The notes beneath the pieces were generated by a model. The model had not been told where the DNA came from. It worked only from the letters and a program-made list of their open reading frames with translations, and did not search any database. Below are positions 17,589 to 25,731 of a stretch of 53,402 nucleotides of DNA, piece after piece. Numbering within the stretch: position 1 is the first letter of the stretch; each line of letters begins with the position of its first letter. Origin of the DNA: Gemella haemolysans (GTDB taxonomy: Bacteria > Bacillota > Bacilli > Staphylococcales > Gemellaceae). The stretch lies in contig NZ_CABFLN010000006.1 in NCBI RefSeq assembly GCF_901873445.1, forward strand, positions 1-53,402, given 5' to 3'. The position numbers were made by a program, and so were the translations under genes.

Positions 17589-19955
17589 ATGTTACAATTA
17601 GCTGTCTTTTTCCCAGTAATTGCGATGTTTTTGATTCCTTTTTTAAGGAAAAACTTCAAAAATATCCATACTGGTAAATTTGTTATAATTGTGCCATTAA
17701 TTCTGTTTGGATATTTTGTTTCAAATATTAAAAATATCTATTCAGGTGGGACAATCTATAAAAAATTAGCATTTGTTTCTAATGCAGGACTTGATATCAA
17801 CCTAAATCTTGATGGTTTATCACTTCTTTTCTCATTACTAATTACAGGAATTGGTACCTTAGTAATCTTGTATTCATGTTACTATATGAGCATTACAGAT
17901 GAAAAATTACATAAATTTTATATATTCTTACTAATATTCATGTCAGCTATGCTAGGAGTTGTATTATCTGATAATATGCTAAGCATGTACATGTTTTGGG
18001 AGATGACTTCTGTATCTTCTTTTCTACTTATTAGTTATTGGCACGAAAATGATGCTTCAAGAAAAGGTGCATTAAAATCACTAATAATTACCGTTTTTGG
18101 TGGTGTTTTAATGCTAGCAGGTGTTTTTGTCCTTAATAATATTACTGGTAGTTTTAATGTTAGTGAAATAATAGAATTCACTAAAAATCATGGTTATAAT
18201 AATAAATATATAATCGCAATGATTTTAATAATATTTGGTGCATTCACTAAATCAGCACAATTTCCATTTCATATATGGTTACCTGATGCAATGGCTGCTC
18301 CAACACCGATCAGTAGTTACCTTCATTCAGCTACAATGGTTAAAGCTGGTATTTATTTATTACTTCGAATCGGAATTATATTCGCATTCTCAACTACTTT
18401 CGGTAATATCTTAATTATTTTTGGAACAATTACGATGTTAATAGGATCAATATCTGCAATCTTCTTAAAAGATTTAAAAGGTGTTTTAGCCTATTCAACA
18501 ATCAGTCAACTAGGTATGATGACTCTTATGATTGGTATTGCAAACTTAGGACTTTATAATGATAATCATTATATTTATACATTTGCATTTTATGCAGTAT
18601 GTTTCCATATTATTAACCATGCTGCCTTCAAAGCAAGTCTATTTATGATAACTGGTATTATAGATCATTCATTCCATTCTAGAGACATCGAACAACTTAG
18701 AGGGTTAAGAGTATATATGCCACTTGGATTCATATTAAGCATTATTGCTGGTTTCTCTATGGCAGGAATTCCACCACTAAGTGGATTCTATTCAAAGGAA
18801 TATTTCTTAACAGCTGTATATGGCTTATTAAATTCTAGTATGCTATATATAATAATAGTAATAGCTGTTGTAATCGGTGCTCTAGGAACAGCTGTATATT
18901 CATTAATATTAGCTTTCAAACCATTCCTAGGTACTTTCGATAGCAAAGTACTTGGAGACAAAAAACTTCATTTACCAAAAAATGGAATGTTTATATCTCC
19001 AATAATACTTGTAATATTTGTTATTATTAACACGTTTATTAAAGATTATATTGTAATTCCAGCTCAACAAGCTGCTCTTGCAGTAAAAACAACAAATAAT
19101 GAGGTAATAACTCATGTTCATCATGATAGTTTCATATCATCTGAACTTCTTACTTCTATTTTTGTTATAATCGCAAGCTTTGTAATTTATAAAGTTCTTG
19201 CTAATGGTAATGGTATTTATTCAATAAATCCTAGCATTGTATCTATTCACGGTGCATACAACAATTTAGGAATATTATTACATAAAGTTAGTGGTAGACT
19301 TCACAATGCATTCATCACTAATCAACTTAGAAGAAATATGAGTTATATATTCTGTGGCCTATCAGCGACTATTATCGGCGGTTACTTTGCAATTGGTAGA
19401 CCTATGATAATAAATAACTTCTCTACTATTCATTATATGAATATATTCATTGGACTATGTATTGTCCTTTGCTGTGTAGCTCTTACAAGAGTTTACAATA
19501 GATTAGTACTTATAATCCTTTCATCTGGTGTTGGATTTATGATGACTGGTTTATATGTAACTTTCAGAGCACCTGATTTGGCAATGACACAATTTGTCAT
19601 CGAGTCAATTTCTACAATTATCTTCTTGATAGCTTTCATTCTATTAACTGATAAAACAAAACAAGTAGAAAAAAATAGTTTCAAACTTACAAACGCAATT
19701 ATTGCAACACTGACTGGTGTTAGCTTTATAATTGTAGGACTTGTATCTTATGCATACAAAAACCCATCAGAAATTAGCCAATTTTATTTCGACAATGTTG
19801 TAGCTTCTGGTGGAGGAAACATAGTAAATGTTATTATCGTTGATTTCAGGGGATTTGATACCCTATTCGAAATCACAGTTATGACAATGGTAGCTCTAAT
19901 AATTTATGCTATGTTCAAAATCATTAAAAGAGGAGGACCAAAAGATGAAAACTAA
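17589..19955 (+). CDS. mnhA: Na+/H+ antiporter subunit A (MrpA/MnhA)
   Basis: A 788-residue, about 20-helix membrane protein, the large subunit of the Mrp/Mnh cation/proton antiporter related to complex I subunit NuoL. The antiporter core (about residues 1-480) has the conserved sequence WLPDAMAAPTPISSYLHSAT (about 231-250), the TM5 Glu region MFWEMTSVS, and lysines in LKDLKGVLAYSTISQLG. The C-terminal part (about 570-788) has the NuoJ-like/MrpB-related domain with TFRAPDLAMTQFVIESIST. The length is typical (about 800). It is the first gene of a complete seven-gene operon; its stop overlaps mnhB by 11 bp. The complex extrudes Na+ (or K+) and helps pH homeostasis. Confidence 0.96.
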   Translation: MLQLAVFFPVIAMFLIPFLRKNFKNIHTGKFVIIVPLILFGYFVSNIKNIYSGGTIYKKLAFVSNAGLDINLNLDGLSLLFSLLITGIGTLVILYSCYYMSITDEKLHKFYIFLLIFMSAMLGVVLSDNMLSMYMFWEMTSVSSFLLISYWHENDASRKGALKSLIITVFGGVLMLAGVFVLNNITGSFNVSEIIEFTKNHGYNNKYIIAMILIIFGAFTKSAQFPFHIWLPDAMAAPTPISSYLHSATMVKAGIYLLLRIGIIFAFSTTFGNILIIFGTITMLIGSISAIFLKDLKGVLAYSTISQLGMMTLMIGIANLGLYNDNHYIYTFAFYAVCFHIINHAAFKASLFMITGIIDHSFHSRDIEQLRGLRVYMPLGFILSIIAGFSMAGIPPLSGFYSKEYFLTAVYGLLNSSMLYIIIVIAVVIGALGTAVYSLILAFKPFLGTFDSKVLGDKKLHLPKNGMFISPIILVIFVIINTFIKDYIVIPAQQAALAVKTTNNEVITHVHHDSFISSELLTSIFVIIASFVIYKVLANGNGIYSINPSIVSIHGAYNNLGILLHKVSGRLHNAFITNQLRRNMSYIFCGLSATIIGGYFAIGRPMIINNFSTIHYMNIFIGLCIVLCCVALTRVYNRLVLIILSSGVGFMMTGLYVTFRAPDLAMTQFVIESISTIIFLIAFILLTDKTKQVEKNSFKLTNAIIATLTGVSFIIVGLVSYAYKNPSEISQFYFDNVVASGGGNIVNVIIVDFRGFDTLFEITVMTMVALIIYAMFKIIKRGGPKDEN

Positions 19956-20370
19956 TGATGTAATTTTAAAATCATTATCTGCAATTATTTCAGGTTGTAT
20001 ATTTCTACTTTCACTTAGTTTATACTTCGGTGGGCACTTCCTTCCAGGTGGTGGTTTCGTAGGTGGACTCCTTTGTACAATGGCTCTTGCTTTATCTATG
20101 TTCACATATGGAATAGACAAAGTTACTAAACTACTTCCAATTAATTACGTTTATGTAACAGCAATCGGCTTACTTTTCTCTATTGGAACAGCTTTTAGTG
20201 GAGTCGTTGTTGGAAAAAATTTCTTTAAACATCACTTCACTCATATCCATGTTCCAATTATGGGAGAGATGGAATTACACACAGCTGCGATTTTTGACTT
20301 AGGTGTTTACTTCGTAGTTGTTGGTGTATTAATGTCAGTAATATTAGCTTTTGGAAAGGATGGTAAATAA
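19945..20370 (+). CDS. mnhB: Na+/H+ antiporter subunit B (MrpB/MnhB)
   Basis: A 141-residue, four-helix subunit. The family signature GGHFLPGGGFVGGL (about 28-41) is intact, followed by membrane helices and the external loop with HHFTHIHVPIMGEMELHTA. I start it at the ATG at 19945, with AGAGGAGG eight bases upstream; the reading frame is open further upstream but that part overlaps mnhA and lacks a ribosome binding site. Its stop codon overlaps the mnhC ATG by one base (TAATG). Confidence 0.96.
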   Translation: MKTNDVILKSLSAIISGCIFLLSLSLYFGGHFLPGGGFVGGLLCTMALALSMFTYGIDKVTKLLPINYVYVTAIGLLFSIGTAFSGVVVGKNFFKHHFTHIHVPIMGEMELHTAAIFDLGVYFVVVGVLMSVILAFGKDGK

Positions 20371-20729
20371 TGGAATTTTATATGATTATCTTATGCGGTA
20401 TTCTTGTTGGTTTTGGTGTTTACCTTATGCTTTCTAAGAGTATGATGCGAATAATTATCGGTGTTGGTCTTTTTGGACATGCTGCTAACCTAATTATTCT
20501 TATCGCAGGTGGTTTATATGATGGAGATATCCCTATTATCTCAGAACTAGGAAAAAATTATATAGACCCAATTCCAGCAGCACTTATTCTTACTGCTATC
20601 GTTATTGGTTTTGCAGTAACTTGTTTATTAATTTCAATTTATATCGCTAACTACAAACTAAAAGGAAGCGATAATGTAATTGATCTTGAAGATGTTGAAA
20701 ATATGAAGGAGGAGAGAAATAATGTATAG
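20370..20729 (+). CDS. mnhC: Na+/H+ antiporter subunit C (MrpC/MnhC)
   Basis: A 119-residue, three-helix subunit homologous to complex I NuoK. It shows GVYLMLSKSMMRIIIGVGLFG and DPIPAALILTAIVIGFA (about residue 67 on), typical of MnhC, with a charged C-terminal tail. Its ATG overlaps the mnhB stop and its end overlaps mnhD by 8 bp, so translation is coupled. Confidence 0.95.
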   Translation: MEFYMIILCGILVGFGVYLMLSKSMMRIIIGVGLFGHAANLIILIAGGLYDGDIPIISELGKNYIDPIPAALILTAIVIGFAVTCLLISIYIANYKLKGSDNVIDLEDVENMKEERNNV

Positions 20730-22203
20730 TAATTTACCTGTTATTCCAATATTTATACCCCTTCTATTTGCTGCGATAACAGTATTATTCAGAAAAAGGA
20801 TAGCCATGCAACGTTTACTAACAACATTGGCTACTCTGTTAGTCTTAGCATTTTCAATCTACAACATCTATCTTGTAGATAAACATAAAATACTAATATT
20901 AGAAATGGGGAACTGGGCTAGTCCATTCGGTATTACATTGACTTTAGATGGACTAAACAGTGTTTTAGTTACAACTTCATCATTAGTATTTTTAGCAACT
21001 TTATTATATTCTTTTAAAACAATAGATAAAATTCGCGAACTTAGCTTCTTCTATCCTGGTTTTTTATTAATAATGGTAGGTATTAACGGAGCGTTCACTA
21101 CAGGAGATATTTTTAACCTTTTTGTTTTCTACGAAATCTTACTTATGTCTTCTTACTTACTATTGTTAGTAGGTATAAATAAAGAACAGCTTAAATCTTC
21201 TATTAGTTATGTACTAATGAACGTTTTTGCTGGTAGTTTATTTGTTATTAGTATCGGTTATCTTTACACAATTGTTGGTAGTTTAAATATGGCATACATA
21301 TCACAAACAATTTCTTCTATGTCAGATCGAAGAGGATTATACCTTGTCGGCGCAGTAATGATATTTGTGTTCTGTATGAAAGGAGCATTATTCCCACTAT
21401 TCACTTGGATGAATAGATCATATGTAGCACCTCCAATTGCTGTCTCAATTATCTTTGGGGCGCTATTAACAAAAGTTGGGCTATACTCGATTATTAGAAC
21501 TTATGGACTATTCTACTACGAGTCAAACTTCATTAAATCATACTTATTAATTTTAGGTGCTATATCTATAATAGCCGGATGTATTGGTGCTATTTACCAA
21601 AAAGATTTAAAACAAATAGTAGTATTCAATATCGTTATTTCTCTAGGAGTAATGGTTTGCGGAACAGCTACATTAAATACATTTGGTGTTAAAGGAGCCT
21701 TATTCTACGCTGTTAACGACATATTACTAAAAGCAGCATTATTTATAATCGTAGGATTAATAATTTACGTTAGTGGTGTTAAATACATTCAAAAATGTGG
21801 TTTAATCAATAAATATCCACTTCTAGGTTGGACATACTTTATAGTTGTTCTATCTTTATCAGGAGTACCTCCATTTAGTGGATTTTACGGTAAGGCTCTG
21901 ATTATTAAAGGACTAGTTACAAACAACAATTTATTTATTGCAATACTTGTTGCTTTATCTGGATTAGTTGTGTTTTACTCATTAATTAAAATTTTCTTGA
22001 ATGTCTTTTACGATAACATTAATAAAAATCTAATTCTAAAACCACTCCCTAAAGGAGTTCAAATCCCTCTTATTGCTATCGTTTCGATTGCGTTAATAGT
22101 TGGAGTTAGTACTAACTTATTAGATGGATTCTTTGATAAAGGAATACAAATGGTGTTAAATCCTCAACATTATATTGATTTAGTACTTAAGAAAGGAGCA
22201 TAA
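20722..22203 (+). CDS. mnhD: Na+/H+ antiporter subunit D (MrpD/MnhD)
   Basis: A 493-residue subunit homologous to complex I NuoM/NuoN, expected to form a second proton path. Conserved features include the TM5 glutamate in FVFYEILLMSSYLLL (about 135-149), the lysine in MKGALFPLFTWMNRSYVAPP (about 219-238), LLTKVGLYSIIRT and the late LKAALFIIVGLIIY. About 14 hydrophobic segments. The ribosome binding site GGAGGAG lies inside mnhC. mnhE starts 2 bp after its stop. Confidence 0.95.
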   Translation: MYSNLPVIPIFIPLLFAAITVLFRKRIAMQRLLTTLATLLVLAFSIYNIYLVDKHKILILEMGNWASPFGITLTLDGLNSVLVTTSSLVFLATLLYSFKTIDKIRELSFFYPGFLLIMVGINGAFTTGDIFNLFVFYEILLMSSYLLLLVGINKEQLKSSISYVLMNVFAGSLFVISIGYLYTIVGSLNMAYISQTISSMSDRRGLYLVGAVMIFVFCMKGALFPLFTWMNRSYVAPPIAVSIIFGALLTKVGLYSIIRTYGLFYYESNFIKSYLLILGAISIIAGCIGAIYQKDLKQIVVFNIVISLGVMVCGTATLNTFGVKGALFYAVNDILLKAALFIIVGLIIYVSGVKYIQKCGLINKYPLLGWTYFIVVLSLSGVPPFSGFYGKALIIKGLVTNNNLFIAILVALSGLVVFYSLIKIFLNVFYDNINKNLILKPLPKGVQIPLIAIVSIALIVGVSTNLLDGFFDKGIQMVLNPQHYIDLVLKKGA

Positions 22204-22205
22204 TT

Positions 22206-22703
22206 ATGGCACTACAATTTTTAATTAATATATTAGTTGGTGTAATATGGATGTTCTTTTCAGGAAGTTATAATTCTGAATATTTTGCAGTTGGATTTTT
22301 CTGGGGAATGGTATTATTATTCATCTTCAGAAAGACATTTGTTAAAAATATTTTAGGAGAACAACTATACTACATTTATGTATACAAATGGATAAGATTA
22401 ATCTTAATGTTTTTAGTTGAATTGCTAAAAGCAGATGTGAATGTTCTAAAATTAATGTTCAAAAAAGATCTTGATGTTAATCCTGTCATTTTTGAATATC
22501 CTCTTGAAGTAAAAAAAGCTTGGCAAATTACTCTTTTAGCCAACATGATTACTTTAACACCTGGTACTCTTACGGTGAATGTTAGTCATGATAATAAAGT
22601 CTTACATATTCACTGTTTAGATACTGATGATATTCCTGGTGAAATTGAAGGTATAAAAAATAGCTTTGAAAAAGCAATATTGGAGGTTGATTTAGATGGA
22701 TAA
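22206..22703 (+). CDS. mnhE: Na+/H+ antiporter subunit E (MrpE/MnhE)
   Basis: A 165-residue subunit with N-terminal helices and a soluble C-terminal domain. The conserved stretch LLANMITLTPGTLTVNVS (about 109-126) is diagnostic for MrpE; it is followed by LHIHCLDTDD. It overlaps mnhF by 8 bp, with the mnhF ribosome binding site (GGAGG) inside its end. Confidence 0.95.
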   Translation: MALQFLINILVGVIWMFFSGSYNSEYFAVGFFWGMVLLFIFRKTFVKNILGEQLYYIYVYKWIRLILMFLVELLKADVNVLKLMFKKDLDVNPVIFEYPLEVKKAWQITLLANMITLTPGTLTVNVSHDNKVLHIHCLDTDDIPGEIEGIKNSFEKAILEVDLDG

Positions 22704-22986
22704 AATTGTAGAGTATTCTATTTTATTGGGGATTTTCGCTAGTATTGCAATGATATTTTTCTTATTAATTTACATCGTTAAAAGACCTAGCATCTTCGAT
22801 AAATTAATAGCAAGTGATCTTCTTGCTATGCCTCTTATGTGCTTAATAGTTTTAGTAAGCATGTACTATAAAACTTTTTCATATATTTCACTTATACTTA
22901 TAATAGCTATTATCTGTTTAGTTGGTACAGTTGTTACTGCTAGATTCTTAGCTAAAAAGGAGGTTTTCAGTGATGATACTAAATAA
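22696..22986 (+). CDS. mnhF: Na+/H+ antiporter subunit F (MrpF/MnhF)
   Basis: A 96-residue, three-helix subunit. YIVKRPSIFDKLIASDLLAM (about 26-45) is the conserved cytoplasmic loop of the family, where other members have RGPT..DRVVALD. The tail is charged and overlaps the start of mnhG by 14 bp. Confidence 0.94.
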   Translation: MDKIVEYSILLGIFASIAMIFFLLIYIVKRPSIFDKLIASDLLAMPLMCLIVLVSMYYKTFSYISLILIIAIICLVGTVVTARFLAKKEVFSDDTK

Positions 22987-23341
22987 TATTTTAGACATTA
23001 TTATAATACTTCTAATTTTAGTTTCGATTGTGGCAATGTTAGCAACTGTCATTGGATTCATTAGATTACCAGATGAGCTGACTAAAATTCACGCTGCCGG
23101 GGTTACTGGTTCTTTCGCAGTGGAATTAGTTCTTATTGCAGGATTTGTTTATTTCTATAGATATTTACATGTCTTTGAATTAAAATTTTTCTTAGCAATT
23201 GGATTCTTATTCTTGGCTGCCCCAGTTTCAGCACATATGATTTCTATAAGTGCAATAATATATAATAAACATGTATATTCTAAAAACAATAAAGATGAAG
23301 CTAAAAAAGTTTTAGAAGACATAGAAAAATTAAATAATTAA
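22973..23341 (+). CDS. mnhG: Na+/H+ antiporter subunit G (MrpG/MnhG)
   Basis: A 122-residue, three-helix subunit ending the operon. The family motif IGFIRLPDELTKIHAAGVTG (about 22-41) is clear, with TAxxxAPVxAHxI represented by FLAAPVSAHMISIS. Two starts are possible, GTG at 22970 or ATG at 22973; AAAAGGAGG ends at 22963, six or nine bases away. I chose the ATG. The last residues are a short acidic and basic tail. A long hairpin and then a terminator follow. Confidence 0.93.
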   Translation: MILNNILDIIIILLILVSIVAMLATVIGFIRLPDELTKIHAAGVTGSFAVELVLIAGFVYFYRYLHVFELKFFLAIGFLFLAAPVSAHMISISAIIYNKHVYSKNNKDEAKKVLEDIEKLNN

Positions 23342-23358
23342 TAATAAGTTTATCAAAA

Positions 23359-23408
23359 AAGTTAAAAACATTTAAATACTCGTAAGTATATAAATCACTC
23401 TTTAACTT
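23359..23408 (+). other. Long imperfect hairpin just after mnhG
   Basis: AAGTTAAA / TTTAACTT (8 bp) encloses ATTTAAATACT / AGTATATAAAT (10 of 11 pairs) with a CGTA loop, about 19 bp in all. There is no T-tract after it, so it is not a standard terminator; it may protect or process the 3' end of the mnh transcript. It starts 17 bp after the mnhG stop. Confidence 0.6.
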
Positions 23409-23431
23409 AATGAAAAACTACAAATCTAAAA

Positions 23432-23496
23432 GAAGCGACTTGAAAATATGATTTTTAATCAATCTATATTTTAAGTCGCCTCTTTATTTTTATATT
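23432..23496 (+). terminator. Terminator of the mnh operon
   Basis: GCGACTTGAAAATA and TATTTTAAGTCGC pair with a single bulged G over an 18-nt loop, followed by CTCTTTATTTTTATATTTTT. It lies about 90 bp after the mnhG stop. Confidence 0.8.
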
Positions 23497-23588
23497 TTTA
23501 CACACTAAACCTATCTGATTTTATAAATATAAATAACTACTTATATGATATTAATTCCCCACTAAAACGCTTAAAACAACCCTAAACC

Positions 23589-23617
23589 TTGACTAATTTG
23601 ATTTTATATAGTAATAT
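23589..23617 (+). promoter_or_regulatory. SigA-type promoter of glmM
   Basis: TTGACT (-35, 23589-23594), 17-bp spacer, TAATAT (-10, 23612-23617). It leaves a leader of about 28 nt before the glmM ATG at 23652. Confidence 0.75.
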
Positions 23618-23651
23618 TCATATAGATTATAAAACAAGGAGTCATTTTTTT

Positions 23652-24995
23652 ATGAGAAAATATTTTGGAACAGACGGTATTCGTGGTATCGCAGGAGAAT
23701 CACTAACTGCCGATTTAAGTTTTAAAGTAGGTAAAGCTCTTGGTAAATTACTTACTGAAAAAAAAGAACATCCAAAAGTAATAATAGGTAGAGATACAAG
23801 AATTTCATGTGATATGATTGAACAAGCATTAACAGCTGGATTAACTAGCACTGGTGTCAATGTTATGACAGTAGGAACAATCCCTACTCCTGCTATTGCA
23901 TATCTTACAAAAACTATTGAAACTGATAGTGGAATAATGATTTCTGCTTCTCACAATCCTTATCAAGATAACGGAATAAAGATTTTTGGACCCGATGGAT
24001 TCAAACTTACTGATGATCAAGAATTAGAAATCGAACATTTAATAGATAACACTGATGAAATTAAAAATGCTAGTTTTGAAAAAATCGGAAAATTATATAG
24101 TGGAAATGAACTAACGCAAAAATATATTCAACATATAAAACAATCAATTTCTGGAGATTTATCTGGAATAAAAATTGCCTTAGATTGCGCTAATGGTGCT
24201 ACGACTGGCGTAGCTCCATTTATCTTCGGTGATTTAGAAGCTGACATTGAAACTATAGGATGTAAACCGAATGGTATTAATATCAACGACAATGTTGGTT
24301 CAACTAAAATAGACACTATTGCAAATTTCGTAAAAGAAAATAACGTAGATGTAGGTTTCGCCTTTGATGGTGATGGTGATAGAGTTTTAGCTGTCGATTC
24401 AAAAGGAAATATTGTCGATGGCGATAAAATAATGTTTATTCTTGCAAAACACCTTAAAGAACAAGGTGAATTGAAAGATAACATGGTGGTATCTACTGTA
24501 ATGAGTAATATAGGTTTCTATAAAGCAATAGAAGAAAATGGATTACACTCAGTAAAAACAGCCGTTGGAGATAGATATGTTGTTGAAGAAATGAGAAATA
24601 ACGACTACTCTCTTGGCGGAGAACAATCAGGTCATATAATTCTTATGAACTATGCTACGACTGGTGATGGTATACTTACAGCAGTGAAACTTGCTGATAT
24701 TATCAAAACTTCTGGTAAATCACTAGAAGAACTAGCTGGTGAGGTTAATATATATCCACAAAAATTAGTAAATATTAAAGTAATAGATAAAAAATCTGCT
24801 ATGGAAGATGCTGAGATTTTAGCTGAATGTGAAAAAGTAGAAAAAGAATTAGAAGGTAACGGCCGTATTTTATTACGTGCTTCTGGTACTGAAAATCTGA
24901 TTCGAGTAATGGTCGAAGCAAGTAGCGATGAACTTACAGATAAATATTGTGAACAAGTAGCTAAAATTATTCGAGAAAAATTTGAAGTAAAATAA
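23652..24995 (+). CDS. glmM: Phosphoglucosamine mutase GlmM
   Basis: A 447-residue enzyme converting glucosamine 6-phosphate to glucosamine 1-phosphate for UDP-GlcNAc and peptidoglycan synthesis. The catalytic serine is S100 in MISASHNPYQDNG; the metal loop is AFDGDGDRV (about 237-245); GGEQSGHI is the sugar-binding loop and RASGTENLIRV the phosphate-binding loop near the C-terminus. I start at the ATG at 23652 (MRKYFGTDGIRG is the normal GlmM N-terminus) with AAGGAG ten bases upstream; the frame is open further upstream but that part covers the promoter. In many Firmicutes glmM follows cdaA and cdaR; here it stands alone between terminators. Confidence 0.97.
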   Translation: MRKYFGTDGIRGIAGESLTADLSFKVGKALGKLLTEKKEHPKVIIGRDTRISCDMIEQALTAGLTSTGVNVMTVGTIPTPAIAYLTKTIETDSGIMISASHNPYQDNGIKIFGPDGFKLTDDQELEIEHLIDNTDEIKNASFEKIGKLYSGNELTQKYIQHIKQSISGDLSGIKIALDCANGATTGVAPFIFGDLEADIETIGCKPNGININDNVGSTKIDTIANFVKENNVDVGFAFDGDGDRVLAVDSKGNIVDGDKIMFILAKHLKEQGELKDNMVVSTVMSNIGFYKAIEENGLHSVKTAVGDRYVVEEMRNNDYSLGGEQSGHIILMNYATTGDGILTAVKLADIIKTSGKSLEELAGEVNIYPQKLVNIKVIDKKSAMEDAEILAECEKVEKELEGNGRILLRASGTENLIRVMVEASSDELTDKYCEQVAKIIREKFEVK

Positions 24996-25006
24996 ATTAT
25001 AAAAAA

Positions 25007-25038
25007 GAAGTTAGCATTAAAAACTAACTTCTTTTTTA
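25007..25038 (+). terminator. Terminator of glmM
   Basis: A perfect 8-bp stem GAAGTTAG / CTAACTTC (25007-25014 and 25024-25031) over a 9-nt loop, followed by seven T. It starts 11 bp past the stop. Confidence 0.9.
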
Positions 25039-25429
25039 TTTTGTATTTCAAAACAAACACTTGTAATTCTAATAAATCTATAAAATCAATTTACATAAGA
25101 AAATTTACCTCTTATTTTTTATATATTATCTCAAATATTTTTTTATATTAAGGTATTTCACTTTAATAAGACTTAACTTAATATTACATTAATTTTCTTT
25201 AATATTTAATTGGTACTTTTTAAATGTATATATATAAACAAGATATTTACATCTTTACAGTAAACAAATCTCTCCTTATTTTTACTATAATAATAGTATT
25301 ACTTGTAGTTAAACTACAAATTTATAAATATATTATTCTCAAAACTTTAATCTTTTTATATAAATCGAGTTTTATTAATATTTTACCAAAATAAAACGAC
25401 ACTATTTCAAAAAAAATTGTATTTTCCTA
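25039..25429. other. AT-rich gap with one perfect palindrome
   Basis: About 390 bp without a recognisable gene. It contains a perfect 17-bp palindrome, TTGTAGTT-A-AACTACAA at 25303-25319, with a TATAAT at 25286-25291 just before it. This could be a protein-binding site or a small hairpin. No -35 matches that -10, and no reading frame with a ribosome binding site follows. Confidence 0.45.
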
Positions 25430-25458
25430 TTGTTTTTTGTATATACTTCTGTTATACT
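25430..25458 (+). promoter_or_regulatory. Strong SigA promoter of the predicted small RNA
   Basis: TTGTTT (-35, 25430-25435), 17-bp spacer, TATACT (-10, 25453-25458) with TGT before it (extended -10). A structured, non-coding stretch ending in a terminator begins about 6 bp later. Confidence 0.75.
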
Positions 25459-25463
25459 TATAG

Positions 25464-25589
25464 GTGAAGTAATTGTTATATTACTTCATATGTTCTTTTA
25501 TTATAAGTCTCCCTAGCTTATAATAAAGACTTTTCATATTTACTCCCTTATTTCTACCTTACAATATTTTTTGTAAGGTAGGTTTTTTT
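25464..25589 (+). ncRNA. Predicted trans-acting small RNA with CUCCC motifs, about 125 nt
   Basis: A self-contained transcription unit between glmM and psaB. Hairpin 1 (25464-25489) has arms GAAGTAAT / ATTACTTC. Hairpin 2 (25498-25526) is a perfect 10-bp stem TTATTATAAG / CTTATAATAA presenting the loop TCTCCCTAG. A single-stranded linker carries a second copy, ACTCCCTT (25542-25549). Hairpin 3 (25555-25580) has arms TACCTTACA / TGTAAGGTA and is followed by GG and seven T, an intrinsic terminator. Unpaired C-rich UCCC motifs are the hallmark of Gram-positive regulatory RNAs such as RsaE/RoxS, which pair with ribosome binding sites. No plus-strand open frame with a ribosome binding site is present. 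It ends about 140 bp before psaB and the psa operon has its own promoter, so it is not obviously a leader. The family is not one I recognise. Confidence 0.65.
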
Positions 25590-25655
25590 ATTTTCTAAAA
25601 ACGATATCATTTTCACTTAATTTTCATACACTACATATTTTTTTCTCATTACAAC

Positions 25656-25693
25656 AAAATTTACTTGACTTATTTTCTTTCCTAAGGTAAACT
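25656..25693 (+). promoter_or_regulatory. psaBCA promoter with MntR/ScaR-like operator
   Basis: TTGACT (-35, 25665-25670), 17-bp spacer, TAAACT (-10, 25688-25693). The -35 lies inside an inverted-repeat-like sequence at 25656-25676 made of AAAATTTA, then CTTGAC, then TTATTTT. It closely resembles, from memory, the operator bound by the manganese repressors ScaR, PsaR and SloR of streptococci (AATTAACTTGACTTAATTT). Mn2+-dependent repression by a DtxR-family regulator would therefore block RNA polymerase directly. The leader to psaB is about 30 nt. Confidence 0.7.
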
Positions 25694-25731
25694 TTAATGT
25701 ATAGAGAAAATAAAATAAAGAAGGGAAAAGT

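Noticed and set aside
25303..25319. Palindrome as a BlaI/MecI or CopY operator
   Set aside because: Those operators have the order ACTACA..TGTAGT or TACAnnTGTA; here the arms are in the opposite orientation and no matching gene is near.
25464..25589. The structured RNA as a metal riboswitch or attenuator of psaBCA
   Set aside because: The psa operon has its own promoter with an operator 70 bp further on, and the RNA ends in a strong terminator with no visible antiterminator alternative. This is a preference, not proof.
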